Numbered from the stretch's first letter, positions 16,958-29,728 are shown. The stretch: 64,000 nt of DNA from Archangium sp. (GCA_030695565.1 JAUYRZ010000106.1:1-64000); one strand, 5' to 3'. The notes: generated by a model from the sequence alone, not told the origin. A program made the numbers and translations.

Positions 16958-18481
16958 ATGAGGGTGATCACCTGGTGGTTGACGATGATGCTGTTGGCTG
17001 GCTGTCGCCAAGTCGCACCCCGCACCGAGGCGCCCGACGCGAGCACTCCCTCCCGGGGAACAGATCTCGGTGGGCCACGGCCCACCAAGTTCGTCAGCCC
17101 ACCCCCCGGCGCAGCGCCGACCTGGATTCGCGACGGCGGCCATGCGTTCGACGCGGGCGCGGAGGTCGACGCTGGCTTCGACGCTGGCTTCGATGCAGGC
17201 ACCGAACTCGACGCCGGTCCCACGAGCACCATGTTGCTCTACACGGCGGACCGCACCCAATCGCCCATCGACGACGCCGTGGCGCTCCGGCTGCGGGCCA
17301 TCGCCGCGCGAGGCACGGGTCGGGGCACGGTGTTCAGCAAGGTGGGCGACTCCATCTCCACCAACGGGCCCGGCATCGCTGGCGGCAACTTCCTCAACTG
17401 CTTCGACGGGCCCATCGAAGGCACCGTGAGTTGGGAGACCAACGTGCGCCTCGGGTCGTACAGCGCGCTGGCGCCCACCATCATGCACTTCCGCACCACG
17501 CTCATCGGCTCCGACGACTCGTGGACGCGGCCCAGTCTCGCCACCCGCGTCAGCATGACCGCGCGTTGGCCGATCACCGGCACCCCGACACCGCTGGAGC
17601 AGGAGCTCGCCGCCGCCAATCCCCGGTACGCCGTGGTGATGTATGGCTCGAATGACATCGGCTACGTCGGCGCGCCGTACACGCTGGCCGAAGGCGCCGA
17701 GTACTTCGAGAACAACATGCGCACGATCACCGACCGGTTGATCGCCGCGGGCGTCATTCCCCTGCTCACCACCATGCCTCCCGATGCGGCGGCATTTCGC
17801 CTCGTGCCCGTCTACGCAGGCGTGGTGCGCGGCATCGCGCAGGGCCGGCAGATCCCGCTCATCGACTACAACCGCGAGCTGCTCGCGCTGGGGCCTCCGT
17901 ACGGCCTGGCCTCCGACGGCACGCACCCGACCTGCGCGGCCTACAACACCTGCTGTTGGTTCGATGCCGTCAGCTTGTCGCGGCACGGGTACAACGTGCG
18001 CAACCTCATCACCCTGCAGGCGCTCGATCGCATGCACCAGGTGTTCGAGCTCGGCGTGGCCCGGCTCGATGCCTTCGCGCCGCACATGACCGGTGATGGT
18101 TCGATGAACGCGCCGTACGTGATTCCACAGCTGCCTTTTGGAGAGCTGCGTGACCTGCGCACGTCGACGTGGCGGCCGGCAGAGCCGCTCTCGTGCGCCG
18201 GTGCGCCCGCCGTGGTGGGGCCGCAGAACCTGTACCGGCTGGTGCTCAACCGCACCACTTCACTGCGGGTGGTGCTGGTCGATGGCATCACCCGCCAGCA
18301 GCGCATCAGTCTGCTGTCGGGCCCCACGCTGTCGAGCTGCCTGCAGAGCGCTTCGCGGATCATCGCCACCACGCTGCCCGCAGGCACCTATTACCTGTCG
18401 GTCAACGCACCGGCTGCGACCGGGGGCTCGGAGTACAACCTGTCGGTCACCGAGTGTCTGCCGGGCGACCCCGACTGCTGA
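16958..18481 (+). CDS. SGNH/GDSL-type hydrolase lipoprotein (copy 1)
   Basis: A 507-residue lipoprotein. The signal peptide ends in a lipobox (MMLLAGC, Cys about residue 16). A low-complexity linker of Asp-Ala-Gly repeats (around residues 62-88) is typical of myxobacterial lipoproteins. The SGNH fold follows: block I FSKVGDSIST, block III MYGSNDIGY, and the catalytic D-x-x-H in SDGTHPT. The C-terminal 130 residues look like a beta-rich accessory domain with YYLSVNAP. It would be an outer-membrane-anchored esterase or lipase facing the periplasm or outside. The gene at 18599 is a tandem paralogue with the same order of parts. Confidence 0.85.
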   Translation: MRVITWWLTMMLLAGCRQVAPRTEAPDASTPSRGTDLGGPRPTKFVSPPPGAAPTWIRDGGHAFDAGAEVDAGFDAGFDAGTELDAGPTSTMLLYTADRTQSPIDDAVALRLRAIAARGTGRGTVFSKVGDSISTNGPGIAGGNFLNCFDGPIEGTVSWETNVRLGSYSALAPTIMHFRTTLIGSDDSWTRPSLATRVSMTARWPITGTPTPLEQELAAANPRYAVVMYGSNDIGYVGAPYTLAEGAEYFENNMRTITDRLIAAGVIPLLTTMPPDAAAFRLVPVYAGVVRGIAQGRQIPLIDYNRELLALGPPYGLASDGTHPTCAAYNTCCWFDAVSLSRHGYNVRNLITLQALDRMHQVFELGVARLDAFAPHMTGDGSMNAPYVIPQLPFGELRDLRTSTWRPAEPLSCAGAPAVVGPQNLYRLVLNRTTSLRVVLVDGITRQQRISLLSGPTLSSCLQSASRIIATTLPAGTYYLSVNAPAATGGSEYNLSVTECLPGDPDC

Positions 18482-18598
18482 GTCGTCGAAGCACCCGCAG
18501 GCGCCTGCTGGCTGGAGGCGACGTGCACGGGCCCCTCCGTGCCCGGCTCGCAGCGTATTCAGAGTTGACCGACCTCGCGGTGATGCCAGAACACCACC

Positions 18599-19966
18599 AT
18601 GCGACTTCGCGTGGCGCTCGGCTGTCTGCTCGTCACCGCTGCGTGTGGCTCGCCCACCGAAGGTGATGACGCCGGACCCCGAGTCGATGCGGGCTCGTTT
18701 CTGTTCGACGCCGGGAGCGATGCGGGCGTGGAACCTGACGCAGGCCTCGAGGCCGATGCGGGGGTGGATGCGGGTGTCGTCGACGCGGGCTTCTCGGTGA
18801 TCCGCTATCCGTCAGGGCGCACCCAGTCGCCCCTCACCAGCGAAGTGGCCGCGCATCTGCGGTCCATCGCCGCGCTGGCGCCCTCGAAGAACGGCGCCGC
18901 CTTCTCGAAGATCGGCGACTCGAACACGGTGAACACCAGCTACCTCTCGTGCTTCGCCGGCCCGAACGTCGACCTCGCGGGGCGCAGCACGCTGCAGCCA
19001 GCGCTCGACCATTTCCGTTCGACCCAGTCGTTCGATCGCACCAGCCTCTCCGCCACCGTGGGGTGGAGCGCGTTTTCCCCACTCACCGGCACGCCTTCCC
19101 CGCTGCAGCAGGAGATCGACGCCGCGCAGCCCCGCTACGCCACCGTGATGTTCGGCACCAACGACGTGGGCTTCACCGACACGCACTCCTTTGGCCGCAA
19201 CCTCTTCACCCTCATCGACACGCTCTCGATGCAGGGCGTGGTGCCGATTCTCTCGGCCATTCCTTCACGCGACGACAACCCCACGCTCGATGCGTGGGTG
19301 CCCCGCTACAACCTGGTGGCCCGGGGAATCGCACAGGCGCGGCGCGTGCCGTTCATCGATCTGCACCGCGAATGGCTCACCGTGCCCGCGCATGGGCTGG
19401 GCTCCGATGGCGTGCACCTCAACGTCTACGTGCCGGGCGCGGTGCGGCCCTGCGTGCTGAACGCTGCGGGCCTGGCCTTCGGGCACAACGTGCGAAACCT
19501 CCACACGCTCGAGGGTTTGTCGCGCGCGTGGGACGCGGTGGAAGGCCGGGCTGCTCCCGACACGACTGCGCCGCGCATCGAAGGCACCGGGTTGCCCGGT
19601 GATGAAGTGCTGATCAACTCGTTGCCTTTCGTCGACGTACGCGACACCCGCACCGATGGCGTCGCGCGGATCAACGCGTACTCAGGCTGCGCTTCGGCGG
19701 CCAACGAGAGCGGCCGCGAAGTGCTCTACAAATTGGAGCTCAGCCAGCCCACCACCGTGCGCGTGTTCGTGGTGGCCCTGGGCAGCGCCGACATCGACGT
19801 GCACCTGCTGCGCGATGTGAACTCGGGTCAATCGTGTGTCGTACGCCACGACAAATTTCTCGTCAGACAGCTCTCCGCGGGCACCCATTATCTCTCGCTC
19901 GACACGTACCAATCCTCCGCCGGCGTCGAGGCCGGGGAGTACCTGGTCGGGGTGATCGCGGAGTAG
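18599..19966 (+). CDS. SGNH/GDSL-type hydrolase lipoprotein (copy 2)
   Basis: A 455-residue paralogue of the preceding protein. The lipobox is VTAACG, the linker is again made of DAG repeats (residues about 25-62), and the catalytic blocks are FSKIGDSNTVN, MFGTNDVGF and SDGVHLN. The C-terminal region ends with THYLSLDTYQSSAGVEAGEY, like the first copy. The shared layout and 117-bp spacing point to tandem duplication followed by strong divergence. An ester or acetyl substrate on a surface polysaccharide is plausible but not shown. Confidence 0.85.
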   Translation: MRLRVALGCLLVTAACGSPTEGDDAGPRVDAGSFLFDAGSDAGVEPDAGLEADAGVDAGVVDAGFSVIRYPSGRTQSPLTSEVAAHLRSIAALAPSKNGAAFSKIGDSNTVNTSYLSCFAGPNVDLAGRSTLQPALDHFRSTQSFDRTSLSATVGWSAFSPLTGTPSPLQQEIDAAQPRYATVMFGTNDVGFTDTHSFGRNLFTLIDTLSMQGVVPILSAIPSRDDNPTLDAWVPRYNLVARGIAQARRVPFIDLHREWLTVPAHGLGSDGVHLNVYVPGAVRPCVLNAAGLAFGHNVRNLHTLEGLSRAWDAVEGRAAPDTTAPRIEGTGLPGDEVLINSLPFVDVRDTRTDGVARINAYSGCASAANESGREVLYKLELSQPTTVRVFVVALGSADIDVHLLRDVNSGQSCVVRHDKFLVRQLSAGTHYLSLDTYQSSAGVEAGEYLVGVIAE

Positions 19967-22593
<2,627 letters not shown>

Positions 22594-22594
<1 letters not shown>

Positions 22595-24012
22595 TGTCAG
22601 TTCTTCACGCACGATTTCTCGAGCCGGAGTCGCTGCGCGAGCAGCTTCGTTCGGTGCCCCCGAAGGTGGTCGCGGCCACCTTCGACACCGGCACGCTCAC
22701 CGATGAAGCGGCGGCCGCCCTCGCCACCACCATCCTGCGAGGTGGTGAGCCGGGTGGGGTGCTCGACCTCGAAGGCGCTCCCGACTGGGAGCAGCGCTTT
22801 CACCTCATCGCTTCACTCGCGCTCGCCGATGACGCGCTCGCCACGCAGCTGCTCGAAGGCGGCTGGCTCGATCGCCGCGGGGTGGGTGCCTTCGCGTTCG
22901 GCTCGTTGCCGTTGCGGGTGATCGCGCGGCAGGTGAACAAAGACACCCTGCGGGCGGCCCGCGAAGCCGTTCAATTCGGGTGGGAATCCGACCTGCTCAA
23001 CGTGCTCGAGAGCAGCGGCATGCGGGCGCAACGTGCTCCCGAAGAACACCTGGTGCTGCTGCGCCAGGGCGAGAGCGCGCACGCCCATCAGCCACCCCGG
23101 GGTGACTCGATGCAGATCAGCACGCTGCTCAAAGAGGTGCGCGCGCACGGCGCGACTGACTTGACGCTCACGGTGGGGCTGCCCCCCACGCTGCACGGCG
23201 CCTTCGGCACCCGGACACTCGGTGAAGCGCCGCTCACCCCCGATGAAGTGGCTGACCTGGTCAGCCCGGTGTTGCCCTCATCGTTGCTCGCCGCGCGCGG
23301 GCCGGTGGTGCACTCGGTCGCTTCCACCGAGCTGGGCCGCTTCCGCGTCACCGTCACCACGGAGCGGACCTTTCGCGCCGCCACCTTTCGCGCGATGCCC
23401 GCCACCATTCCCACCCTCGATGCGCTGGGGCTCTCTCCGCTGGTGCAGGGGCCGCTGCTGGCGCTCGAGCGCGGGCTGGTGTTGCTCAGCGGTGAACCGG
23501 GCAACGGGCGCAGCACCTTCTATGCTGCGTTGCTGCAGCGCTTCGTGGCGGAGGGCCGGCACGTCGCTTCGTTGGAAGAGCCGCTGGGGCTTCCGCTCGC
23601 TCCGGGGCCGGGCGCGGCGCGGCAGTCGATCCTGGGCACCGATGCCGATGCGACCGATTTTTCCCGCGCTTCGCGGCTCCAGCCGCTCGACGTGGTTGGC
23701 TTCGACCTGGTCGATGACGCGTTTGCCCTCGACCTCGCGCTCGATGCCGCGATGGATGGGCGGCTGGCGATCTGCGTGTTCCGTTCGCCCAACGTGGCGG
23801 CCGCGGTGCACCGGGCCAGCGTGCTCGATGCCCGGCACCATCGGCGGCGGCTGTCTGAAGGGCTCGCCGCGTTCGTGTATCAGCGGCTGATCGCGCTCGA
23901 CGGCAAGCACCTGCTCGAGGTTGATTTTCACCTGCCGTCGATCGCCTTGCGGCGGCATCTGCGGGCGCATGAGACCCCGCCGCCCCCGGTGGTGTTCGAG
24001 GGCGAATCGTAA
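22594..24012 (+). CDS. Degenerate PilT/GspE-like ATPase, probably inactive
   Basis: A 472-residue protein whose last 300 residues follow the PilT twitching-ATPase layout. The N2 domain reads GATDLTLTVGLPPTLHGAFG, then comes a Walker A-like GEPGNGRST. The key Lys is Arg here. The Asp box is EEPLG, the Walker B region (GEMRD in PilT) is FDLVDD, and the His box is replaced by FRSPN. The first 170 residues are an unrelated, unrecognised domain. Losing Walker A Lys, Walker B Glu and the His box argues for a pseudo-ATPase. It starts at ATG 22594, overlapping the gyrB stop by one base, so translation is coupled to gyrase. Confidence 0.7.
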
Positions 24013-24048
24013 GAAACCTCGCCCCGCTGCGCAGGGAGCGGGAGTACT

Positions 24049-24849
24049 TCAGCGCTTCACCACGGGATCCCTGGGCGCCAGCACGCATGACTCGCATCTG
24101 GAGAGCGCCAGGTTGTGCTCGCTCAACAGCAGCGCGGTCGCTTCACCCGCTTCGATGCGCACCCAGACCAGCCACACCCGCTTGAGCCCATCCTGGCCGG
24201 TGGCCGTCGCCGCCACCCCGTAGCGGCCCGGTGCGAGCTTCGCCTGAAAGCTGCCATCGGCCTGGGTGTGCGTGGTGAACAGCGGCTGCGGCAAGTCGGC
24301 CAGGAAGAACGAACCATCCGCCAGGTGACGGGCCGCCTCTTCGGCTCGATCCGCGTCGCGGCGCGCCGCCTCAGCTTGCTGCTGCATCTCCCTGGCGCGC
24401 TTGCGCACCCCCGCGCTCGCCGCTGTCAGCAACCGCCGCTGCGCCGCCATCTCTCGCACCGAGACCGCGCGGCGAATCACCTCGAGGCGGCGCTGGAGAA
24501 TGTCGGCCCCGCTCCTCACCACCTCATCATTCGCGCGCTGGCTCTCTTCCATCCAGAGCTCCCAGCGCGTTCTCAAGGCCTCGCGGTTCGCCGCCGCCGT
24601 CTCGAACTCGGAGCGCACCTGCGGCAGCCGCGATCGAAGAAAGGGCGCCAGCTGTTCTTCAGTGAGGAACATCACCTCGACCGGCTCGAGATCGATGCCC
24701 AGCTCCAGCTGCCCTTCGACGTTGCCCAGCAGCGGCGAGCTGCCTTCGAGGCACGCTCCCAATGCCAGTCCCACTGCCACTCCCACTCCGACGCGCCGTG
24801 AAGTGAACGACTTCGACACGGCCCGCGCCGCTGGCATCTCTCTGCTCAT
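24049..24849 (-). CDS. Lipoprotein with coiled coil and carboxypeptidase-regulatory-like domain
   Basis: A 266-residue protein with a hydrophobic N-terminus ending in a lipobox-like LALGAC (Cys about residue 33). A long helical, charged middle (about 60-185) follows, then a C-terminal beta module, THTQADGSFQAKLAPGRYGV, of the carboxypeptidase-regulatory or transthyretin-like type. It would be anchored to a membrane and exposed to the periplasm. Translation may begin further in than ATG 24849, since the first residues before the hydrophobic core are basic and rather long. The function is unknown. Confidence 0.65.
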   Translation of the reverse strand: MSREMPAARAVSKSFTSRRVGVGVAVGLALGACLEGSSPLLGNVEGQLELGIDLEPVEVMFLTEEQLAPFLRSRLPQVRSEFETAAANREALRTRWELWMEESQRANDEVVRSGADILQRRLEVIRRAVSVREMAAQRRLLTAASAGVRKRAREMQQQAEAARRDADRAEEAARHLADGSFFLADLPQPLFTTHTQADGSFQAKLAPGRYGVAATATGQDGLKRVWLVWVRIEAGEATALLLSEHNLALSRCESCVLAPRDPVVKR

Positions 24850-25018
24850 GTGCGATTCCCCCCAAACGATTCCGCCCGCCGTGAGTGCCCCGCACTCACC
24901 GTTCGGAGGGGCAGAGCAACGCTCGTGCCGCCCTCACTTCGCTCGGAACCGCCCGGTTGCGTGGGGCCGGGAAAGCGAAAGCACTGCGGGGCGTGCGCGT
25001 AATCGTGACGCGGCCCCC

Positions 25019-25678
25019 TCAGCGTTTGATCAGGTGAACGATGGCGGGGTTCGAACGCGCGCCCTGGTCGTCCCACACCACGTAGGTGAACGCGTCGGTG
25101 CCCGAGAAGCCCTTCATCGGCGTGTAGACGATCACCCCGTTCGAGCCGATGGTCACCCGCCCGTTTTGCGGCGAGCTGACGATGCCGATGGTGCCCGGCA
25201 CGATGTGGCCGTCGACGTCGAAGTCGTTGTCCACCACCGACAGCTTGAGGGGCGCGATGCGCGTGAAGGTGACGCGATCATCCACCGCCACTGGCGGGTC
25301 GTTCACCGCCACCACCGTGATGGCCACGATGGCCGGCGCACTCATGCGCGAGCCGTCGCTGGCCGAGTACGAGAAGACGTCGATGCCCGTGAAGTCGCGC
25401 GCAGGGGTGTAGCTGAGCGCTCCGTTGGCACGCAGGGTCAAGGTGCCGTGGGCGGTGTTGGTGACCAGGATCGCGCTCAGCGCTCCGTTGGCGCGCGGTC
25501 GATCGTTCCCCAACACCCCGGGGAACGACACCATCGCCGCCGTGTCTTCCGGCACCGAGAAGGAGTCATCGTACGCCAGCGGCGGCATCGGCCTGGTCAA
25601 CGCCGCCTCCACGCCGACCGAAGACAACGCCGTGAGCCCACCCACCGTGAGGACCAACACCACCGTCGACCGTTTCAT
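25019..25678 (-). CDS. Secreted protein with two cadherin/Ig-like tandem domains
   Basis: A 219-residue protein with a signal peptide (STVVLVLTVGGLTALSSVGV) and two repeats of the tandem-95 or Ig-like type often found in bacterial adhesins. Repeat one runs from YDDSFSVPEDTAAMVSFPGV to YTPARDFTGIDVFSYSASDG. Repeat two runs from VDDRVTFTRIAPLKLSV to YTPMKGFSGTDAFTYVVWDD. The paired FxGxDxFxYxxxD ends are characteristic. It is a likely cell-surface or extracellular protein. It lies 18 bp downstream of the 25697 gene on the same strand and may share its transcript. Confidence 0.78.
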   Translation of the reverse strand: MKRSTVVLVLTVGGLTALSSVGVEAALTRPMPPLAYDDSFSVPEDTAAMVSFPGVLGNDRPRANGALSAILVTNTAHGTLTLRANGALSYTPARDFTGIDVFSYSASDGSRMSAPAIVAITVVAVNDPPVAVDDRVTFTRIAPLKLSVVDNDFDVDGHIVPGTIGIVSSPQNGRVTIGSNGVIVYTPMKGFSGTDAFTYVVWDDQGARSNPAIVHLIKR

Positions 25679-25696
25679 GGTTGCTCCCTGGAAGAG

Positions 25697-26155
25697 CTAC
25701 TTGACGATCACCGGCTCGACGCGCACGCCGCCGAACGCCAGTGAGACGCGCGCGCCTGGTTTGACGGTGCTGCGCGCATTGGGAAAGAGAACGAAACACG
25801 CCGCGTCTTGCTGCAGGCGAATGTTGCGCCACGGGCCCAGCTCGGGGGCCTGCAACGACCAGCCGGTGTCGTCAGCGATGAGCCGCGGGGTGGCGTCGAT
25901 CAGCTGCCGGGCCTTGAAGGCATCCACCACGACGAAGCCCAACTCCACCAGCCCGCCGGAGTGCGTGACCGAGATGTGCGTCAGCTGAATGCCGAAACGC
26001 CGCTCCAGCGCCCGGGTGGAGATGACCTCGCCCACCGGCGGCAGCAGCTCCACGCGAGGTGAGGTCCACGGAAGGGTGAGCCCGAGCCCGAAACCGAACA
26101 CCACGAGGGCGAACATGGTGCCGGCAATCAGTGACGGTCCGTGTGCACGACCCAT
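25697..26155 (-). CDS. Membrane-anchored hypothetical protein, 152 aa
   Basis: An N-terminal hydrophobic helix (IAGTMFALVVFGFGLGLTLP, about residues 10-29) is followed by a soluble domain of about 120 residues with mixed strands and helices (GIQLTHISVTHSGGLVELGF, VRLEP-type end). It is probably exported and anchored by the helix. I do not recognise a family. The neighbours are the Ig-like protein (downstream) and recF (upstream, 95 bp away). Confidence 0.6.
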   Translation of the reverse strand: MGRAHGPSLIAGTMFALVVFGFGLGLTLPWTSPRVELLPPVGEVISTRALERRFGIQLTHISVTHSGGLVELGFVVVDAFKARQLIDATPRLIADDTGWSLQAPELGPWRNIRLQQDAACFVLFPNARSTVKPGARVSLAFGGVRVEPVIVK

Positions 26156-26250
26156 GACCTCCCCCCCTCAGCGGAGGAGGTGAGCATTTGTCGTGCCCAC
26201 GGGAGCGGCCTGCGAGCGAACGAGCTCGCCACGAAAGGAATGCGCGTGCG

Positions 26251-27369
26251 TCAGCCCTGCGGCGCCACCTGACCTGCGTGCACGCGGTACCACCGGGTAT
26301 CGGCGCCTGCGGCGCGGGCGACGAGGCCTGCGTCGGTGGTGGTGAGCAACGTCTGCGCACCTGAGTCAGCCAGGTAGCCCATGAGGAAGGCGTTCCGCTC
26401 GGGGTCGAGCTCGCTGCTCACATCATCGAGGAGGAGCAGCGGCAGAAAACCATTCTGCTGCTGCAGGTTTTCAATCTCCGCGACCTTCCAGGCCAGCACC
26501 AGCGCGCGGCATTGGCCCTGGCTGGCGAAGGCGCGGGCGGGTTTGTCACCCAGGGTGATCTCCACGTCGTCGGCGTGGGGGCCGACCGAGGTGAAGCCAC
26601 GCTCCACGTCGCGGGTGAGCCGGGCGTCGAGGCGCGCCAGCATGCGCTCGGCCAGCTCGGCCTCTGAGGCGGTGGCGAACACCATGCCTTCACCCAGGTG
26701 CGACGGTTCGTAGTTCCACTGCGCCTCCAGCGGCGAGCGGCCGATGCGTTGGAACGAAGCGCGCGCGCGTTCGACCAGCGCGATCATCAACGAGCGCCGC
26801 CGCACCCACAACCGCGCGCCCATGCGGGCCAGCGTCACGTCCCACGCCTGGAGGTGGCTCATCGGCGCGCGATCCTTCAGCAGCTTGTTGCGGCTCTTGA
26901 GTGCACGCACGTACTCGCGGCTCTCGTCGAGGTAGGCGGGCACCACGTTGAACACGCTGCGATCGAGGAACGCGCGCCGACCATCGGGGCCGCCTTTGAC
27001 CACCGCGAGATCGTCGGGCGTGAAGGCCACCACCGAGACGCCGCCGAAGTACGCGTCGAGCGCGTGCGCGCGTTTGCCGTCGACGAAGGCCGTGCGCCCA
27101 CCGGGGATCACCTCGACTGAGATCTCTCTTTCGGCGCCTGAAATCAGAAATCGCCCGGTCACCTTCGCGCTGGGCTGCCCGAAACGAATGAGCTCGCTCA
27201 ACTTGTTGGCGCGCAGCGGCTTCAAGGTGGCCAGCAGGTAGAGCCCCTCGAGCAGGTTGGTCTTGCCCTGGCCGTTCTCCCCCACCGCGATGGTGGCGTG
27301 GGGCGAAGGCTCGAGTGACACCGACTCGAGGTTGCGAAACCGTTCGTACGAAAGAGAGAGGAGCTTCAC
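26251..27369 (-). CDS. recF: DNA replication/repair protein RecF
   Basis: A 372-residue SMC-like recombination mediator. Walker A is VGENGQGKTNLLEGLYLLA (residues about 28-46), the signature region is FASQGQCRALVLAWKVAE, and Walker B is LLLLDDVSSELDPERN. The N-terminal strand is KLLSLSYERFRNLESV. It loads RecA at gaps together with RecOR. The GTG at 27369 was chosen because the first strand starts directly there. It lies 7 bp from the end of the upstream lipoprotein gene and is probably co-transcribed. No dnaA or dnaN is nearby, although gyrB is 3.7 kb away on the other strand. Confidence 0.96.
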   Translation of the reverse strand: MKLLSLSYERFRNLESVSLEPSPHATIAVGENGQGKTNLLEGLYLLATLKPLRANKLSELIRFGQPSAKVTGRFLISGAEREISVEVIPGGRTAFVDGKRAHALDAYFGGVSVVAFTPDDLAVVKGGPDGRRAFLDRSVFNVVPAYLDESREYVRALKSRNKLLKDRAPMSHLQAWDVTLARMGARLWVRRRSLMIALVERARASFQRIGRSPLEAQWNYEPSHLGEGMVFATASEAELAERMLARLDARLTRDVERGFTSVGPHADDVEITLGDKPARAFASQGQCRALVLAWKVAEIENLQQQNGFLPLLLLDDVSSELDPERNAFLMGYLADSGAQTLLTTTDAGLVARAAGADTRWYRVHAGQVAPQG

Positions 27370-27376
27370 CGCGACG

Positions 27377-29728
27377 TCACTTCCGCAGGTGGTGCGCGAC
27401 CTCGCGCACTTCGTCATCGGTGAAGAGCAGCAGCTGGTGCCGGGTGAGCCCGGCGTCGCCTTCTTTTTCCTGCGTGACGAAGAGCTTGCCCGGCTGGGTC
27501 TTCCACGGCGTGGCGTCGCCCTCGAGCTTCACCTCACGCCAGGTCATCGGCCGGGTGACTCCGTTGGGGAAGCGGTTCTGCAGCTTGCCGTCGACTTGAT
27601 CCCAACCCGCGATGAACAGCCCCGTGCTGGCGTAGGCCACCGGCCAGCCACCGAGGTTCTCGAAGTCGAGCACGCGCGGGAAGACGCCGTCGGGCCCCGC
27701 CGGCAACGCTTCGGCCAGCGGGGAGCCGCCCGGCAACGAGAAGATCTGCCCATCGCGATACCCCACCCGTCCCAGCGCACTGCGCGCGGAGTCGAACCAC
27801 ACCTCGACCGGTTCACCGCCGGCGAGCACCAGCTGCGTCGACGACCAGCGGGCCGGCGTGCCACCCAGCGCCCACGAGTAGACGTCGCGCGAGGTGACGA
27901 GGTACCCGCGTGCGCGGTCGGTTCCGTTGGTGCCCAGCGGCGTGCGCTCGAGCGCGAGGCTGCGAATCGGCACGGAGGGCTCGGGGGTGAGCTGGGGCGT
28001 CAGCGACGTCAGCTCGCCTTCCGGGTCGAGGGTGAGCTCAGGATCTTTCAGGAAATAGAGGCTGTCGTCGGCCACCACGAAGAATGAAATGCCGCCATCC
28101 TGCGCAATGAACGCCTCACCGCCGATGCTGTCGCGAATGGGGTCTTCACTGGCGGTCACCAGCTGCGCACCCGCGGAGAGCCGTGTGCCCCCGTCTGCGT
28201 CCCGGGTGAGCTGCACCAGGTCGCCGCCGTTGACCACCGCCCAGCCGCTGATGCCGTGAATGAAGCCGATGAACTCCAGGCCATCGAGCTCACGCGCGGG
28301 AACGCGGCGAAAGCCGTTGAGCTGCTCGCTGGGCCTGCGGGGGTCGAGCGTCTGCTGAATCGCGAGGTAGTCGTCTGCGATGACGGCCAATGACGGCGTG
28401 TCGCCCAACACCACCGGGGTCACGTCGCGCGGCACCCGGTCGAGAAACTCAGGGGCCAGCGAGGTGAGCGTCTCGCCGCTCCACAGCTGACCGTGCGTGC
28501 CGCCGAAGAGCAGCCCGTCCTGGCTGTCCCACTGCACCAGCCGCCCGCCATCGAGCGCGACGTTCTCGAACGCGATGGGCACTTCGAGCTCCTCGGTCAG
28601 GCAGCCGTCGAACTGAGTCAGCGCGACGCTGCCCACCACCTGGAGCGTTCTGGCCAGGCCCACGGCGCGTCGGCACACCACGTCGACCGTCGGTACCCCG
28701 CTGCGCACCGAGGGCGCCACCAGCTCGACCCGCTCGGTGGGCCGGCAGGGTGCGCAGTCGGGCCACGGCGAGGTGAGCACCGGCCCCTCAGCGCCGACGT
28801 TCACCTGGAAGGTGGAGAGCACGTCGACCGGCGGCGTCGACCCATGGCGCAAGGCCGCGATGATCCGGTTGCCCGGGTCGCTCTTGAGAGAGCCGCCATT
28901 CACCGTGAAAGCAGCGAAGGCGTCGAAGGCAGCGGCCGAGCTGACCCCGGCGTCGGTCGCGTCGATCACCAGGATGGACTCGGGCTGCAGCGCGAGCACC
29001 CACGCCCGGCCGGGCAAGGTCACCGAGGCCACGTCGAGCACGGTGCCCCCATCGACCACCCAGGGCACGAAGTTCCAGTTCATCCCGGCGCGCTGCACCA
29101 CGCCCAGCTCGTTCGTGTTCCACGCCACGGGCATCGCCTGGAAGGGCGATTGATCGACCACCCGGAAGCCGGTGGCGACGAACGGCAGCATGCCCCGGCG
29201 CACGGAGTCGGTCATCAGGCCGCTGCGCACCGCGAGCCTCCCGCTCGCACTCGCCAGCAGCACCTCGAGGCCGGGGCCGGGGCTGTCGTAGAAGGGCTGC
29301 ATCGCGGTGGGGAGCCCGAAGCCAGGGGGAAGGGGCCCCATCAGCACCGAGGTGGCATCACCGACGTGCCCACCCTTCACCTCGAAGATGTTCGAGCCCT
29401 GCTGCAGGTACGCCACGGGGCCGCGGGTGACGGGGAGATTGGCCGTGACCTGGCTCACCACGCCGTCGAGCACCAGCGGGTGCAGCAGCGCACCTTCGCC
29501 GCTCTGAGGGCCGTACTCCGGCAGGGTGGCTTGGCCTTCGAAGCGGGGGCCTTCGTAGATGAAGGGCTTGCAGACGTTGTCGGTGCCGCAGATGTCGCCC
29601 GGGTGACAGACCTCGTCACGCACGCCGGGTCCGTCGGCGAAGTCGCACGGATAGGCGTTGGGGTTCTCCAGGTACAGCCCGGTGCAGGCGGCGCTGGTGA
29701 GCAGCAGGAAGCTCAGTGCGCGGCGCAT
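27377..29728 (-). CDS. Large lipoprotein, beta-propeller-like, function unknown
   Basis: A 783-residue lipoprotein. The signal peptide ends with the lipobox TSAACT (Cys about residue 15), followed by a Cys-rich stretch (YPCDFADGPGVRDEVCHPGD, CGTDNVC) reminiscent of short secreted EGF-like segments. The rest is made of repeated beta-rich units with little similarity to known families. Phrases such as LRRFAPWTIV-like cores are absent, so no propeller family can be named. It is encoded 1 bp into the end of the upstream gene (TGATG) and is followed at 7 bp by recF, so the three genes form one leftward operon. Confidence 0.75.
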   Translation of the reverse strand: MRRALSFLLLTSAACTGLYLENPNAYPCDFADGPGVRDEVCHPGDICGTDNVCKPFIYEGPRFEGQATLPEYGPQSGEGALLHPLVLDGVVSQVTANLPVTRGPVAYLQQGSNIFEVKGGHVGDATSVLMGPLPPGFGLPTAMQPFYDSPGPGLEVLLASASGRLAVRSGLMTDSVRRGMLPFVATGFRVVDQSPFQAMPVAWNTNELGVVQRAGMNWNFVPWVVDGGTVLDVASVTLPGRAWVLALQPESILVIDATDAGVSSAAAFDAFAAFTVNGGSLKSDPGNRIIAALRHGSTPPVDVLSTFQVNVGAEGPVLTSPWPDCAPCRPTERVELVAPSVRSGVPTVDVVCRRAVGLARTLQVVGSVALTQFDGCLTEELEVPIAFENVALDGGRLVQWDSQDGLLFGGTHGQLWSGETLTSLAPEFLDRVPRDVTPVVLGDTPSLAVIADDYLAIQQTLDPRRPSEQLNGFRRVPARELDGLEFIGFIHGISGWAVVNGGDLVQLTRDADGGTRLSAGAQLVTASEDPIRDSIGGEAFIAQDGGISFFVVADDSLYFLKDPELTLDPEGELTSLTPQLTPEPSVPIRSLALERTPLGTNGTDRARGYLVTSRDVYSWALGGTPARWSSTQLVLAGGEPVEVWFDSARSALGRVGYRDGQIFSLPGGSPLAEALPAGPDGVFPRVLDFENLGGWPVAYASTGLFIAGWDQVDGKLQNRFPNGVTRPMTWREVKLEGDATPWKTQPGKLFVTQEKEGDAGLTRHQLLLFTDDEVREVAHHLRK

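Noticed and set aside
17002-18085. Long leftward frame opposite the SGNH gene.
   Set aside because: The sense strand shows a lipobox, DAG linker and complete catalytic blocks, while the opposite frame has only Arg/His-rich low-complexity sequence.
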